From NCBI GenBank assembly GCA_004431415.1, contig QPMI01000406.1:1-64000 (forward strand): DNA of 64,000 nucleotides, written 5' to 3'. Positions 44,140 through 53,826 of this stretch are shown here, piece after piece. How positions within the stretch are numbered: position 1 is the stretch's first letter; each line of letters starts with the position of its first letter. A program made the position numbers and the translations under genes. Source of the stretch: Cyanophora paradoxa (lineage: Eukaryota; Glaucocystophyceae; Cyanophorales; Cyanophoraceae). The notes under the pieces are model-generated. The model did not search any database and was not told the DNA's origin. It was given only the letters and a program-made list of their open reading frames with translations.

Positions 44140-47100
44140 TGCTACCATCTTCCCTGTTGCTATATAACTCATTTGATAGTGGAAAAGTCCAATGCTTTCA
44201 TTGTATTCTCTATTTGCCGAAATTGTTGCATGAATAGTAAATGTTGTTGTTGTGGAACTTGTGACACCATATACCAATACATATGAACCACCATTATATC
44301 CTTGTATCAGATTGAGAACCACTTCTGGGGCTTCCGCAAATGCTTTCGGGAATGTGACAACCTGTGGAAATCCCCAATGACCCGGACCTGTGATTGTCAA
44401 AGATTTTGAGAATTTCCCTGTTTGTATATACTGGTCTTTATTGACACGCTGTTCTGAAACAAGTTTTGCGATCTTTGTATTATCTGTTTCATCCATTGCA
44501 TAATATGCTCTTGCGTAAGCATTTCCCCGACATAATAACGTTTTATCGTATATATTTGCGGAATTGTGGAAAAACCATTGTTCTAAATAAAGTGGCGCAT
44601 TCGGTTGGTAAATTTGACCGGATCCCACATACATGGTGTTATTGGCTGTAATTGTATTCGCTACAAATGGGTCTAAGGTTGGGAAATCCGTGATTTCCGA
44701 TTTTGTGTGAGTATGGGCGAAGTCTGTTATATTTGCCTTTGTGTGACTATGTGCGAAATCTGTGATATCTGCTTTGCTGTGTGAGTGAGGACCGACAGAT
44801 GTTGAAGCTGTTGGTTTTCCGAAGATATTATCCCAATGACAGTAACCACTGTGTGAAGTTACAGCAGGGTTTTTGCTCCATCCAACAGTAATTGGACCGG
44901 GTAAATAAATTCTTCCTTTCTGTCCATGAACACCAACTTTGGTTAGTCCTTCACAATTTATTCCAACAAACTGTTTAAAATCTCTTTTAGGATTAATTGC
45001 AGGAGCATAGGCATTTACTCGTAAACGAATATAAGTATTGTTTGATGGTTCAATTCCAACAACATTAAAGTATCTACTGTCATACTGACACGTATAATAG
45101 ATATAACATGATTTCATGTCTGTTGGAACAGTCCAATACATCTTACAGCTACTACAATCATCATCACCATCAATCCATGTGTTTGCCCAAGTGCTTGTGT
45201 CACCTACAAGTGGTTGCCCAACATAATCTCTCCAATCTCCTGTGCGGTCTGTGGAAATACCACTTGTAGCGTCAAAATCAGTTGGTGAAGTGTATGTTGG
45301 TGTATTTATCAGATCATCATAGTTTCCAGTTGTTGCCACAGTCGCAAATGTCGGGAAGTCTGTAATTTGAGACTTTGTGTGGGTATGGGCAAAATCTGTT
45401 ATTTCTGACTTTGTGTGAGTGTGTGAAAAATCTGTAATCTCTGACTTTGTGTGAGTGTGTGGATCAGGTGGGAAGGTTAATGGTCGAACATTGTGAACAT
45501 TGGGTAATTCAATGCGACTAATTGGAGTGTTTGGATCTAATACATATTCAGCACCAAGGTGGACAACAGGAAATGTTTGATCATTCGGAGTAGTAACAAA
45601 GAAATTAGAAGCATGCACATCACCTGCAATTGTTCCACCTGTTAGTGGTAAATAATCATGATCGTGTGAATCAGGTGGATAGGTCGATGGGGGATTGACA
45701 ATATGCTCCCAAAAATGCTTGTGAACATTGGGTAATTCAAGACGACTAAATGGGGTGTTTGGATCTAAAACATATTCAGCACCAAGGTGGACAACAGGAA
45801 ATGTTTGATCATTCGGAGTGTCCACAAAGAAATTTGGAGCATGCACATCACCTGTAAGAGTCCCACCTGTAAGGGGTAAATAATCCCCAAGAGCCGACGT
45901 TAATTCGGTATCTGTTACATAATCTTCAAGAATTGCTGCAAGTTCTGTATCATCTACATAGTTTTTGCTTTCGAGGTAATCATCTGTAACAACACCGGAA
46001 AGGGTGGTATTGTGTAAGTTTTTAGCTGCCATTCTCTGATTGACTTCTAAGGCGCCACCTGTTGTCGTTTTTATCCATGCAATCTCGCATTTTCCGTGAT
46101 CATCTGTGGGTTGTCCCACAACAGGAAGATAGTTTACAACTTTCTCCCTTGTGAAAACTATCTTAGGTCTTGCTCCATCATATGCACTTTGATCTGTTAC
46201 ATTTACTTGTATTGCTGCTGAAAAATCCGCTTCTTGTCCTATTTCTCCTGGGTGATAATTCGTAACATAGATACTGGGGAAAGTATCATTTACTCCTACA
46301 TTGAAATCGCCACTATAAACTCCATTTACGATTGGATCCCGTGGTAATCTTACAGCAAGAGTTCCCACCATCGGTGTGCCTGTTTCACCTGTGAATGTCC
46401 CATTGAGATTTACGTAATGATCATTCAAAAACAGCCTTTCAGGTGTATTAATCGATTGGTAAAGTGTGACGCCATTAAAAACGTTTCCGATTGCATTCAA
46501 TTGCGCAAAAACTGGCTGCTCATCTATTTCCTCCCATGGGTGCCTGTGGTTACTATTGGTAATCTCTGAATAATCATGAGTGTGTTTTCCCGGTGGGAAG
46601 GTCGATGGGGGATTTGTGATATCTTCCCATAAATGCTTATGGGCGAAATCTGTTATTTGATCTTTTGTGTGTGTGTGGTCGAAATCTGTAATATCTGCTT
46701 TTGTGTGTTTTTGCTTTGCTAACCAATCTAAAACAACATTCGATGTCGGGTGATTTGGTAGGTTTGCTTCAATCTTCACAGTGAGATAATCGACTATTAC
46801 ATTACTTCCATTAATATTACTTGCCCATAGGTTACTGCTGTAAATGTTACTGGCATAAATGTTACTGGCATAAATGTTACTTGTAACTGTAAGGTTTGAT
46901 GAAATTGTAAGATTAGATGAGATAACACCACCTTTGAGAGACAAGTAATCATGAGTGTGTGGATCAGGTGGGAAGGTTAATGGTCGATTGGTGATATGCT
47001 CCCACAAATGCTCGTGAGAACTGGGTGGAAACGTTAAAGGAACATCTGTGAGTTCTTTGTAGCTCACCTTCTGCTTTGGTATGGTGAGTTCAATTGGTGA

Positions 47101-47673
47101 GAAATCACCCGAAAGGCGATTTTCAGAGGTGAAATACATGAGATTATGGCTGTTAGGTAAATCGCGATCGAGTCTGCAAATCGGGGTGTTGTCGCCTAAT
47201 ATAAATTCGGCGCCTGTATGCACGACCGGATTTCTTTGGATATACATATTGGATGCACCTATTACAGGTGCTACAATGGGCACATCTGAACATACAAGGT
47301 TGCAAGTGATGGAGAAAATGGTTTTAGGGGCGAATAGATTGCAATCAAAGGTCACAGTAGCTGGATCAATAGTAGGATCGACGTTTGAACAGATCTGAAA
47401 CATCCACCCACCCACACAGTTGCAATTAAGATTTCGAAAGACTGTTCCCGCCATTGCATCCACATAGCCAATCCCATTTGCTATGTCATATATGTGACCA
47501 AACTCGTAACCAAAAATGTCATTCCACAGGTTGGAAGCCATAGCTCCCATCACATACCCTTTTAGATCTACTATCAGGTCATTGGATTCACTGGGTATAT
47601 TGGCATGGGTTATATAAAAATTATTATCCAATACCGCATTCTTTATTGTCGTTTCTACTATGGGTTCAGTCAT
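44137..47673 (-). CDS. Large His-rich fibre protein with C-terminal H-type-lectin-like domain (1,178 aa)
   Basis: A globular N-terminus (MTEPIVETTIKNAVLDNNFY) is followed by short beta-helix repeats (SNIYASNIYASNIYSSNLWA) and many DFAHTHTKSEITDF-type repeats, as seen in phage tail and collar fibres where His side chains bind metal along a trimeric shaft. A module with PNDQTFPVVHLGAEYVLDPN occurs twice near the middle, with a weaker third copy near the N-terminus. A Cys-rich globular insert (DGDDDCSSCKMYWTVPTDMK) lies at about residues 790-940. The C-terminus (GHWGFPQVVTFPKAFAEAPE ... TTTTFTIHATISANREYN) matches the H-type lectin pattern, a six-stranded sugar-binding fold. The likely role is attachment to host surface glycans. 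The gene is uninterrupted. Confidence 0.75.
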   Translation of the reverse strand: MTEPIVETTIKNAVLDNNFYITHANIPSESNDLIVDLKGYVMGAMASNLWNDIFGYEFGHIYDIANGIGYVDAMAGTVFRNLNCNCVGGWMFQICSNVDPTIDPATVTFDCNLFAPKTIFSITCNLVCSDVPIVAPVIGASNMYIQRNPVVHTGAEFILGDNTPICRLDRDLPNSHNLMYFTSENRLSGDFSPIELTIPKQKVSYKELTDVPLTFPPSSHEHLWEHITNRPLTFPPDPHTHDYLSLKGGVISSNLTISSNLTVTSNIYASNIYASNIYSSNLWASNINGSNVIVDYLTVKIEANLPNHPTSNVVLDWLAKQKHTKADITDFDHTHTKDQITDFAHKHLWEDITNPPSTFPPGKHTHDYSEITNSNHRHPWEEIDEQPVFAQLNAIGNVFNGVTLYQSINTPERLFLNDHYVNLNGTFTGETGTPMVGTLAVRLPRDPIVNGVYSGDFNVGVNDTFPSIYVTNYHPGEIGQEADFSAAIQVNVTDQSAYDGARPKIVFTREKVVNYLPVVGQPTDDHGKCEIAWIKTTTGGALEVNQRMAAKNLHNTTLSGVVTDDYLESKNYVDDTELAAILEDYVTDTELTSALGDYLPLTGGTLTGDVHAPNFFVDTPNDQTFPVVHLGAEYVLDPNTPFSRLELPNVHKHFWEHIVNPPSTYPPDSHDHDYLPLTGGTIAGDVHASNFFVTTPNDQTFPVVHLGAEYVLDPNTPISRIELPNVHNVRPLTFPPDPHTHTKSEITDFSHTHTKSEITDFAHTHTKSQITDFPTFATVATTGNYDDLINTPTYTSPTDFDATSGISTDRTGDWRDYVGQPLVGDTSTWANTWIDGDDDCSSCKMYWTVPTDMKSCYIYYTCQYDSRYFNVVGIEPSNNTYIRLRVNAYAPAINPKRDFKQFVGINCEGLTKVGVHGQKGRIYLPGPITVGWSKNPAVTSHSGYCHWDNIFGKPTASTSVGPHSHSKADITDFAHSHTKANITDFAHTHTKSEITDFPTLDPFVANTITANNTMYVGSGQIYQPNAPLYLEQWFFHNSANIYDKTLLCRGNAYARAYYAMDETDNTKIAKLVSEQRVNKDQYIQTGKFSKSLTITGPGHWGFPQVVTFPKAFAEAPEVVLNLIQGYNGGSYVLVYGVTSSTTTTFTIHATISANREYNESIGLFHYQMSYIATGKMVA

Positions 47674-47710
47674 TATACTCTATTATGGAATACTACAAAA
47701 ATTAAGGTTG

Positions 47711-50344
47711 TTACATAACGTTTGGAACATGTTCATATATTCTCCCTTCTCGCTGTGCCATTTCCGCCATAAAGTCTCTATCATTGTTCATCGTTTGCTC
47801 TGCCAATTCTTGTGCTCGTGATTTTTTGGGTGCTGCCCTATTTGCTGGTGGTCGGTCAGTCCTCACAACACTAAGACCATGCCCCTCGGCTGATCTCACC
47901 TCTAAGCCCACATCTCCTTCGGCTGTTTGGGTCACATTAAGCTCTGGTGTGGAGTATTTATTACCTGCTCCTGCAATGGTTCTGTCTATGCATGCACAAC
48001 ACAAAGCTCGGAATTTGTATGCAAGCACAAGCCCAAGAGCACCGAGAATCGGCAAGAGAATCATAAGCACTAACGTTCCTGGATCTGTTCCCGGTGCCCC
48101 GACTGGATTTGTAGGATTCGTGGGATTATTAGGTGGTGTGTTTGGATCTGGATTAGTTGTAGGGGGATCTTGTGAATCGGGATCTGGGTTAGGCTGGTTC
48201 GGATTTGGATCGTTTGGTGGCGGTTCCGTCGACCCTGCTAATGAGGTTGGCGCTGTGTATGCATTCGCAAACACGATTGGAGCCGTCGCTGGATTTCCTG
48301 TGGAGGATCCTGAGATTGCACCATAGGTATCTGCGAGATACTTGTATAATTCCTGTGTCACAGGTGGATTGCTCACAGATCGACACACCCAAATATTGCA
48401 TGTGGTATCATATACTGTATCCCTGATAAAAGGCGGTAGAGCCGTCCCACTGAATGACTCAAAGAGTCCATTTCGCGATAGCAACCTATGTCCTGTATCA
48501 CAATTTCCACCCTCAAAATATTTGGTAGCCGAAATCGCACCTTGCACATAAATATTGCATGTCGAATGCAATCCAATGTTATTTAGGTTAGGAGTGTATC
48601 TGTCATCAAGCCGGACAGTGCACACCCATGGGGAAGCGGTTTTTATATATTTCTTATCGCCCACCTCGATTACATCTGTATTTGGGTGGCTGTCAAGCTG
48701 AGTCCAAACAGCATCATACCTGAAAGTGTAATAAACTAAGAGACCATCAGTAGAGGATGTGAAAGCAAAGAAGGTCATAAAGTCCGTGGATCCAAAGAAG
48801 TCAGCATTGGTCGATGTTAGGGTGACTCTGGGATAGCTCATGTTGACAGTCTCAGAAGGATATGGAATATATGAGGTGTAATTACGATTGAAAAGATAAT
48901 AGTGAAATCCATCTGAGACATTCGAGTGAGTGGGCAAGGTGACTGTTAAGGTCTTACTGCGATCCTCAAACGTTTTCTGTATGACAATGTTGCAAGTATT
49001 AATATATCGAGAATCGAAAAAGTAATTATTTGTGACTCTATTATCGATCAAAGTCGCATTGGTTCCATTAAACACGAAATTCTGCCCATTGATCCTCGTA
49101 GTGTGAATGTCTGTAACATCGAGAGGATACCTTATTTTTAATCGATCTTCGGGGTCAAATCGCGGAATAGTTCCTGTTGCCTTCCAACTGATAGTAAAGG
49201 GAGGAGCAAGGGACACTGCTGGGATAACAGAGAGATTAAATTTCGAAAAATACAACCCAACAGGGTATGATGTCAGAGCATATGTCACTGTTGCATTTCC
49301 TACAAGTGTAAAGCCGGTGGTTGTTATGTTAGTTGCAACAAATGGGGAGTAGCCGGCTGGTGCATTTTGAAGTGATGTAGCTGACCCATCATTGACCACA
49401 TACAAATTCGTGTCTGTTATTTCAATAGTAGGAGGGGAAACAAATGGTGTCTCAAATGTGAAATTAAAATTCGCTGGAACCCCTGCAAGATATCTATATG
49501 TTGTTGCTGATATCTCGGATGCCTGGAATACTTTGCTTCCACTCCGCACTACATTACTTGTGTCTTTCACATTGTGGTATGAGATGCTGGGAGTTGGGGA
49601 GAGCACCAACGAAATAGCATCTGGTAAATCAGACTTTGTTATATACAGTTCTCTGAGAAACTCCTTTCTAAAAGGGGCGGTCAGTTCTCCAATAGTAGCC
49701 GATGATCCTGCGACCACAATATTACAGGTGTTTGCACTCAAAGAGTAAACTGTGTTCCACCTTAAAGAATTCGCCCCAAGATCGAAATTCTGTGAGAAGG
49801 GCACGATATTGCTACCTTGTAAATCTCGGTAAACCTTTACTCTGGGTTTGCTATCGAATACAGGGCTAATGTAATTGATGTTAAGAGTGAAACTAATAGT
49901 AGCTTCGGAACTCAATGAGTTGTTTCGGATGATAAGTAAATTGTATGTCTCGTTAATGACAAACGAAACCTGAAACCCTGTGGAGGTGACATTTTGGATA
50001 AATGCTTTATTCGATTCATTATTGTTATAGATAGGATTATAATAAGTAGTGTGATCCACCAATGAAACAGTGGGTATAGTCGTCTCGAAACCTGTGACAC
50101 CCAACTGATCCCAAGTGAATGTATATGTAGGTTTGCCTACATAAGAGACATAGACCCCATTTGCGAGCTGCTGAGGGTATCCCTCGACAGTGTAGGTCTC
50201 AGTTTGCGAAACCGAGCGGGAAAGGTTACTATTATAGTCGGTGTAGCTGATCAGTGCATTACCATTGGTAAGAATCTGATTAGGTCGGAGTGAGTGATTT
50301 AATGGAAGGATTAAATTGGAGGCAAACATGGAAACTCCATGCAC
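47711..50344 (-). CDS. Membrane-anchored virion surface or fibre protein (877 aa)
   Basis: A long beta-rich ectodomain contains four TCNI-type motifs (NTCNIVVAG, NTCNIVIQK, STCNIYVQG, TTCNIWVCR) that probably mark repeat units. A Pro/Asn/Asp-rich stalk follows (NPDPNTPPNNPTNPTNP). One transmembrane helix comes next (TLVLMILLPILGALGLVLAY), then a 100-residue basic tail starting KFRALCCACIDRTIAG, with cysteines that could be acylated. The topology is type I with a C-terminal anchor. That is unusual for a capsid fibre and suggests insertion in a viral or host membrane. I do not recognise the family. Confidence 0.65.
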   Translation of the reverse strand: MHGVSMFASNLILPLNHSLRPNQILTNGNALISYTDYNSNLSRSVSQTETYTVEGYPQQLANGVYVSYVGKPTYTFTWDQLGVTGFETTIPTVSLVDHTTYYNPIYNNNESNKAFIQNVTSTGFQVSFVINETYNLLIIRNNSLSSEATISFTLNINYISPVFDSKPRVKVYRDLQGSNIVPFSQNFDLGANSLRWNTVYSLSANTCNIVVAGSSATIGELTAPFRKEFLRELYITKSDLPDAISLVLSPTPSISYHNVKDTSNVVRSGSKVFQASEISATTYRYLAGVPANFNFTFETPFVSPPTIEITDTNLYVVNDGSATSLQNAPAGYSPFVATNITTTGFTLVGNATVTYALTSYPVGLYFSKFNLSVIPAVSLAPPFTISWKATGTIPRFDPEDRLKIRYPLDVTDIHTTRINGQNFVFNGTNATLIDNRVTNNYFFDSRYINTCNIVIQKTFEDRSKTLTVTLPTHSNVSDGFHYYLFNRNYTSYIPYPSETVNMSYPRVTLTSTNADFFGSTDFMTFFAFTSSTDGLLVYYTFRYDAVWTQLDSHPNTDVIEVGDKKYIKTASPWVCTVRLDDRYTPNLNNIGLHSTCNIYVQGAISATKYFEGGNCDTGHRLLSRNGLFESFSGTALPPFIRDTVYDTTCNIWVCRSVSNPPVTQELYKYLADTYGAISGSSTGNPATAPIVFANAYTAPTSLAGSTEPPPNDPNPNQPNPDPDSQDPPTTNPDPNTPPNNPTNPTNPVGAPGTDPGTLVLMILLPILGALGLVLAYKFRALCCACIDRTIAGAGNKYSTPELNVTQTAEGDVGLEVRSAEGHGLSVVRTDRPPANRAAPKKSRAQELAEQTMNNDRDFMAEMAQREGRIYEHVPNVM

Positions 50345-50355
50345 CTCTGACCATC

Positions 50356-51433
50356 TCAGATTCGATAAACCAACTCGGTATGTGTTGTCAGTCGCGGGTA
50401 TATGTTCCTTTTCGACAGAATATGGGCTAAGGTAATTGCAAGCGCTCCATCTGCTGCAAACAGAGCATTAATTTCTGATTGCAAAGCCGCGATTTCGGTT
50501 GTGTGGGTCGTGAGGGTTCCATCCTGGCTGGAATCTTTGGTGTTCTTGCTCCTTTCAAACTCCAAAAACGCCTTTACGATGTCCTTGCCTAAAAGATCGT
50601 TTATATTGTCTCTGGTTATGTGAACATGGTCTGTTCTCAGTGCCTGTTTCTCTGTGGTAAAAGCCGGAATTTCTTCTGCAAATGATATAGTCGTTTTATC
50701 AAGTGCTAAGGATCTCACATTCGGAGCATTGGCGCCAATTATATCGACAACGTTCCCATTTTCGACAATTTCTAAGGTCGGTTTCGCGGGGTCTAATGTG
50801 AAAACACCCTCTGTTATCTGGGGAACCGATTCGCTCTTCTGAATCACAAAGGATTCGATGTTTAGGTTACAGGTTGCGACATTGGTGGCGAAAAACGACT
50901 CGGAGTTGAGCGAGTTTACATTTAGGGTATCCGTAGTGATGTTACTTGCTGTAATGTTACTCGTCGTAAGATTACCTGCTGAGAGATCATGGACGACCTC
51001 TACCTTTGTTTTCCGTGTGGATACTCCCGCTATAAGTGTGCTATTATCCACGATTCTCATAGCTGCATTTTGGAAACCGCTCTCATCTTGAATGAAGAAG
51101 TTTAAGCGACCTCTATCGAATGCTTTTGGGATGTTCCTGCGATTATATCGCACCGTTTTCGGTAGCTGGCGGGTTGCCTGAATGCTGGCGACTCTGTTTC
51201 GTTCGTTATCATCAAGTAAAAAGTCGATTCCAAGTTTATGATCCCCTTTCTCGACGTTCATTAACTGCAAAGCTGCGGGTCTGCTCGGTGTCCACTGACT
51301 GGATCTTCGCGGTCTGCATTGTAATTTATTCTCAGAGACCCGCGAATTTCAGTGTTTACCTGATCAGTGTCCTCTATCTGAGTGGTCGAATTAATAACTC
51401 GTGCGTCTGGTCGCGGATTCAGGAACGACATCC
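50356..51433 (-). CDS. Beta-repeat fibre protein, probably one gene split by a frameshift
   Basis: The 5' piece starts at 51,433 (MSFLNPRPDARVINSTTQIE) and stops at 51,261. The 3' piece is open from 51,270 to 50,356. Its frame continues upstream as QWTPSRPAALQLMNVEKGDH, so a single-base slip near 51,300 would join them to about 355 residues. The 3' piece has SNITASNITTDTLNVNSLNS repeats like the shaft of the 1,178-aa fibre, plus one TCNLNIESF motif like those in the 877-aa protein, and ends in a coiled-coil-like stretch. The likely role is a fibre shaft or adaptor. Confidence 0.55.
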
Positions 51434-51474
51434 TCTTTATAAACAAAGAAGATATATAAGAAGTATATAAGATA

Positions 51475-52968
51475 ATGAAGACCGTTTTATGTCTGAGTGG
51501 TGGAGGGTCGCGTGGAATAATCGAGGCTGCTATACTGGCACAGATTGAAGCCCAAACCGGTAAACGAATCCAACAGCTATTCGACTGCTTTGCGGGAACA
51601 TCCACAGGTGGATTAATCGCGCTCCTTTTGAATATCAAGGGAACCGATGGCGCCCCTAAATATACTGCTACTGATATTCTGGCGCTCTACAAAGCGAAAC
51701 TACCGCTGATTTTCGCGAATCCACGAGTGCTTACATCGATTGTGCAACGCCCCAAGTATGAAGCAACTAACTTAGAAGCTGTGGCTCTGGAACTCTGCGG
51801 CTCAGCGACCATGGCGGATCTCTACAAACCCACCATCGTGACTGCGTTCGACACGGTTCAAATGTCCCCCGTTTTTATTTCAAGCAACGATGAAGACATT
51901 AATGGGATGCTTGTGCGCGATGCTGCAAGGGCTACCTCGGCTGCTCCGACCTATTTCGAGCCGAAACAAGTCACAGTCGCCGGAAGAACATACTGTTTAA
52001 TTGATGGTTGCATGAGTGGAAATAATTCGCCCGGGGTTTGCGGCTACACATTTGCCCGCACTTTATTCGGAAACTCTTGCGAGGAGGAGCTTATCGTGGT
52101 CTCGATTACGGCGGGTCACGTCCAAGACGCCGATAAAGCAACCGCGGGATATTCGTATGACACCATGAAAAATTGGGGGATCGTGCAATGGATGCTAAGC
52201 GCCACAGGATCGCCAATTCTCAGCATGTTCTTAGAGTCGAGCGATCTAAACGCCCACGTAAAGCTACTGGAACTTTTACCCAGAAACGATGATCAGAATT
52301 ACGATCGCTACTATAAGCTGAGCGTTCCTTTACCGAAAGATAAAATGACCCTCGATACAATCACAACGACGCACCTGCAATATTTGGAAACGGAAGCGCT
52401 CGCCTTTGTTTCCGCACAGCAAACGTATTTTAATGCGATGTATTCAGTGCTGACAATGAATTTATCAGAGGGCGACGTTCCCATAATTAATCTGTCCGGG
52501 TGCACAGATGTAAGCGCACCCCCGGAGTCCAACTGGGTGCCGCTCGATAATAGCGCTTTTATTGCGGAATTCGGGACAGCCTCCAATGCCCGCTGGTCGA
52601 ATGCTACGGGGTGGGTGGGATTTACCAACCCGCCGCAAGGTAGTAGGTCGGGAGGCAATTATTTACGCATCGATTTTCCGCGTCTGTTCATGCTTTCCTC
52701 AATAAAAATGAAGCCGGCTGCGAATGGCAACTATATTAAAACGTTTGAGATCGATTACCAGCTCACTTCCGGAGTTTCTGCGCTTGTTACATACACAGAA
52801 GCCGGCGCGACGAGAGTGTTTACCAATGCAAATCAAATAGCCGGAAGTGCGGAGCCCGACGAACATTTCTTAGCGAACCCGAGATCTGTGAGAACCCTCG
52901 TAATCTGGGTGCTCACGACGAACGTAGCTTCGGCATGCCGAATAGATTTCGAGGGCTACTACGTTTAA
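51475..52968 (+). CDS. Patatin-like phospholipase with C-terminal carbohydrate-binding-like domain (497 aa)
   Basis: This is a putative lipid acyl hydrolase. The start MKTVLCLSGGGSRGIIEAAI carries the oxyanion GGGxRG. GTSTGG (about residue 43) is the nucleophile elbow with the catalytic Ser. LIDGCMSGNN (about residue 180) supplies the catalytic Asp of the DG dyad. The fold ends near residue 320. The last 150 residues (WVPLDNSAFIAEFGTASNAR ... SACRIDFEGYYV) look like a galactose-binding or discoidin-type beta sandwich. All catalytic residues are present and the frame is open. The gene is the only plus-strand gene in the fibre half; a TATATAAG-type run lies 20-30 bases upstream. It could modify host or viral membranes during entry or exit, with the added domain targeting it; that is an inference. 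Confidence 0.85.
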   Translation: MKTVLCLSGGGSRGIIEAAILAQIEAQTGKRIQQLFDCFAGTSTGGLIALLLNIKGTDGAPKYTATDILALYKAKLPLIFANPRVLTSIVQRPKYEATNLEAVALELCGSATMADLYKPTIVTAFDTVQMSPVFISSNDEDINGMLVRDAARATSAAPTYFEPKQVTVAGRTYCLIDGCMSGNNSPGVCGYTFARTLFGNSCEEELIVVSITAGHVQDADKATAGYSYDTMKNWGIVQWMLSATGSPILSMFLESSDLNAHVKLLELLPRNDDQNYDRYYKLSVPLPKDKMTLDTITTTHLQYLETEALAFVSAQQTYFNAMYSVLTMNLSEGDVPIINLSGCTDVSAPPESNWVPLDNSAFIAEFGTASNARWSNATGWVGFTNPPQGSRSGGNYLRIDFPRLFMLSSIKMKPAANGNYIKTFEIDYQLTSGVSALVTYTEAGATRVFTNANQIAGSAEPDEHFLANPRSVRTLVIWVLTTNVASACRIDFEGYYV

Positions 52969-53810
52969 TCCGTGATCACTTCGAGCTGAAACGAGTATGA
53001 GAGACCGTTTATATCCGCAACAGAGCCCCGCCATTTTCGAAGCGAAATTGTGAGACGATCTAAATGGAGTTGCGATGTGACATTTACGAAAGGGATGCTT
53101 GCGCTCGGTTCGTGGTAAAAGGAATATCTACCAAAGTCCGAATTCATCTGAATTCGCAATAGATAGGAGTCGTCGACATTGTTCTGTCTACCTGTAACCG
53201 CTGCGAATTTGGTAAAAGGGCGGAGCTCTTCGATATCAAGGTAAATATATGGAATTGCATTAAAGTCGACCATTTTCGGGCATATAATCGCGTAGCGACT
53301 GGGGTAATCTCTGAGTGGAACCGGCACTGGTTCTGGTGTGCTGGTGTAAACCACTCCGGGTTCTATGCCGAGACAATCACAGAACTCCTGGTCTGAGGAC
53401 TCTAATGTAAACGGGCTATTCGGAGAAGAGAACACGAACCGGTTGGTAGACAGAGCGAGAGAATAGGAAACGGGGAAGAGACCGAGAGGATTAAAAGAAC
53501 CGCCCGCAAATCCGAGTAAAGCATCACTGTTTAGAGCTCTCTCTTTTGGATATCGTTCGTTATCAGCATCGACGTAATAATAATCGTTTACGCTGGGAAT
53601 CGGTGCTATCATTTTGGATGCGGGGATTACTGTGGGCTCTTCGTTTAGAAGCGTTATAGTTATTGTCTGATCGGGCGGAACAACATAAGAGCTATTGGGA
53701 ATCTCAGCGGATAGCACACGAAATCGTCGCACATTATTAAGGCGCGTTTTCAAGTGCAGCACGCCATTTTCAAGGTCTCTACTGTCGCAATTTATTGTTA
53801 TTCTTTTCAT
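52965..53810 (-). CDS. Penton-like minor capsid protein, paralogue 1 (281 aa)
   Basis: The N-terminus has the pattern of PLV and virophage minor capsid (penton) proteins: ITINCDSRDLENGVLHLKTR, then RRFRVLSAEIPNSSYVV. The conserved idea is a DSRDR-like start, then a V..V.L..A.IPN strand. It ends with SYSFQLEVITD, as single-jelly-roll proteins often do. It is transcribed away from its paralogue at 53,827, and its stop overlaps the patatin stop by four bases. Confidence 0.65.
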   Translation of the reverse strand: MKRITINCDSRDLENGVLHLKTRLNNVRRFRVLSAEIPNSSYVVPPDQTITITLLNEEPTVIPASKMIAPIPSVNDYYYVDADNERYPKERALNSDALLGFAGGSFNPLGLFPVSYSLALSTNRFVFSSPNSPFTLESSDQEFCDCLGIEPGVVYTSTPEPVPVPLRDYPSRYAIICPKMVDFNAIPYIYLDIEELRPFTKFAAVTGRQNNVDDSYLLRIQMNSDFGRYSFYHEPSASIPFVNVTSQLHLDRLTISLRKWRGSVADINGLSYSFQLEVITD

Positions 53811-53826
53811 AATCTATTATAGTAAG
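53811..53826. promoter_or_regulatory. Minimal divergent promoter between the two penton-like genes
   Basis: Only 16 bases separate the two start codons. They include AATCTATTATAGTAAG (just overlapping the end of the left ORF's leader), a palindrome-like CTATTATAG core. ATAATAGA(T/G)TAT also lies just before the ATG of the minus-strand genes at 53,810 and 47,673, so a shared promoter or initiator element is plausible. Confidence 0.45.

Noticed and set aside
51261-51638. 125-codon minus-strand frame starting inside the patatin gene
   Set aside because: The first 68 codons are antisense to the patatin catalytic region. The plausible start is the ATG at 51,433.
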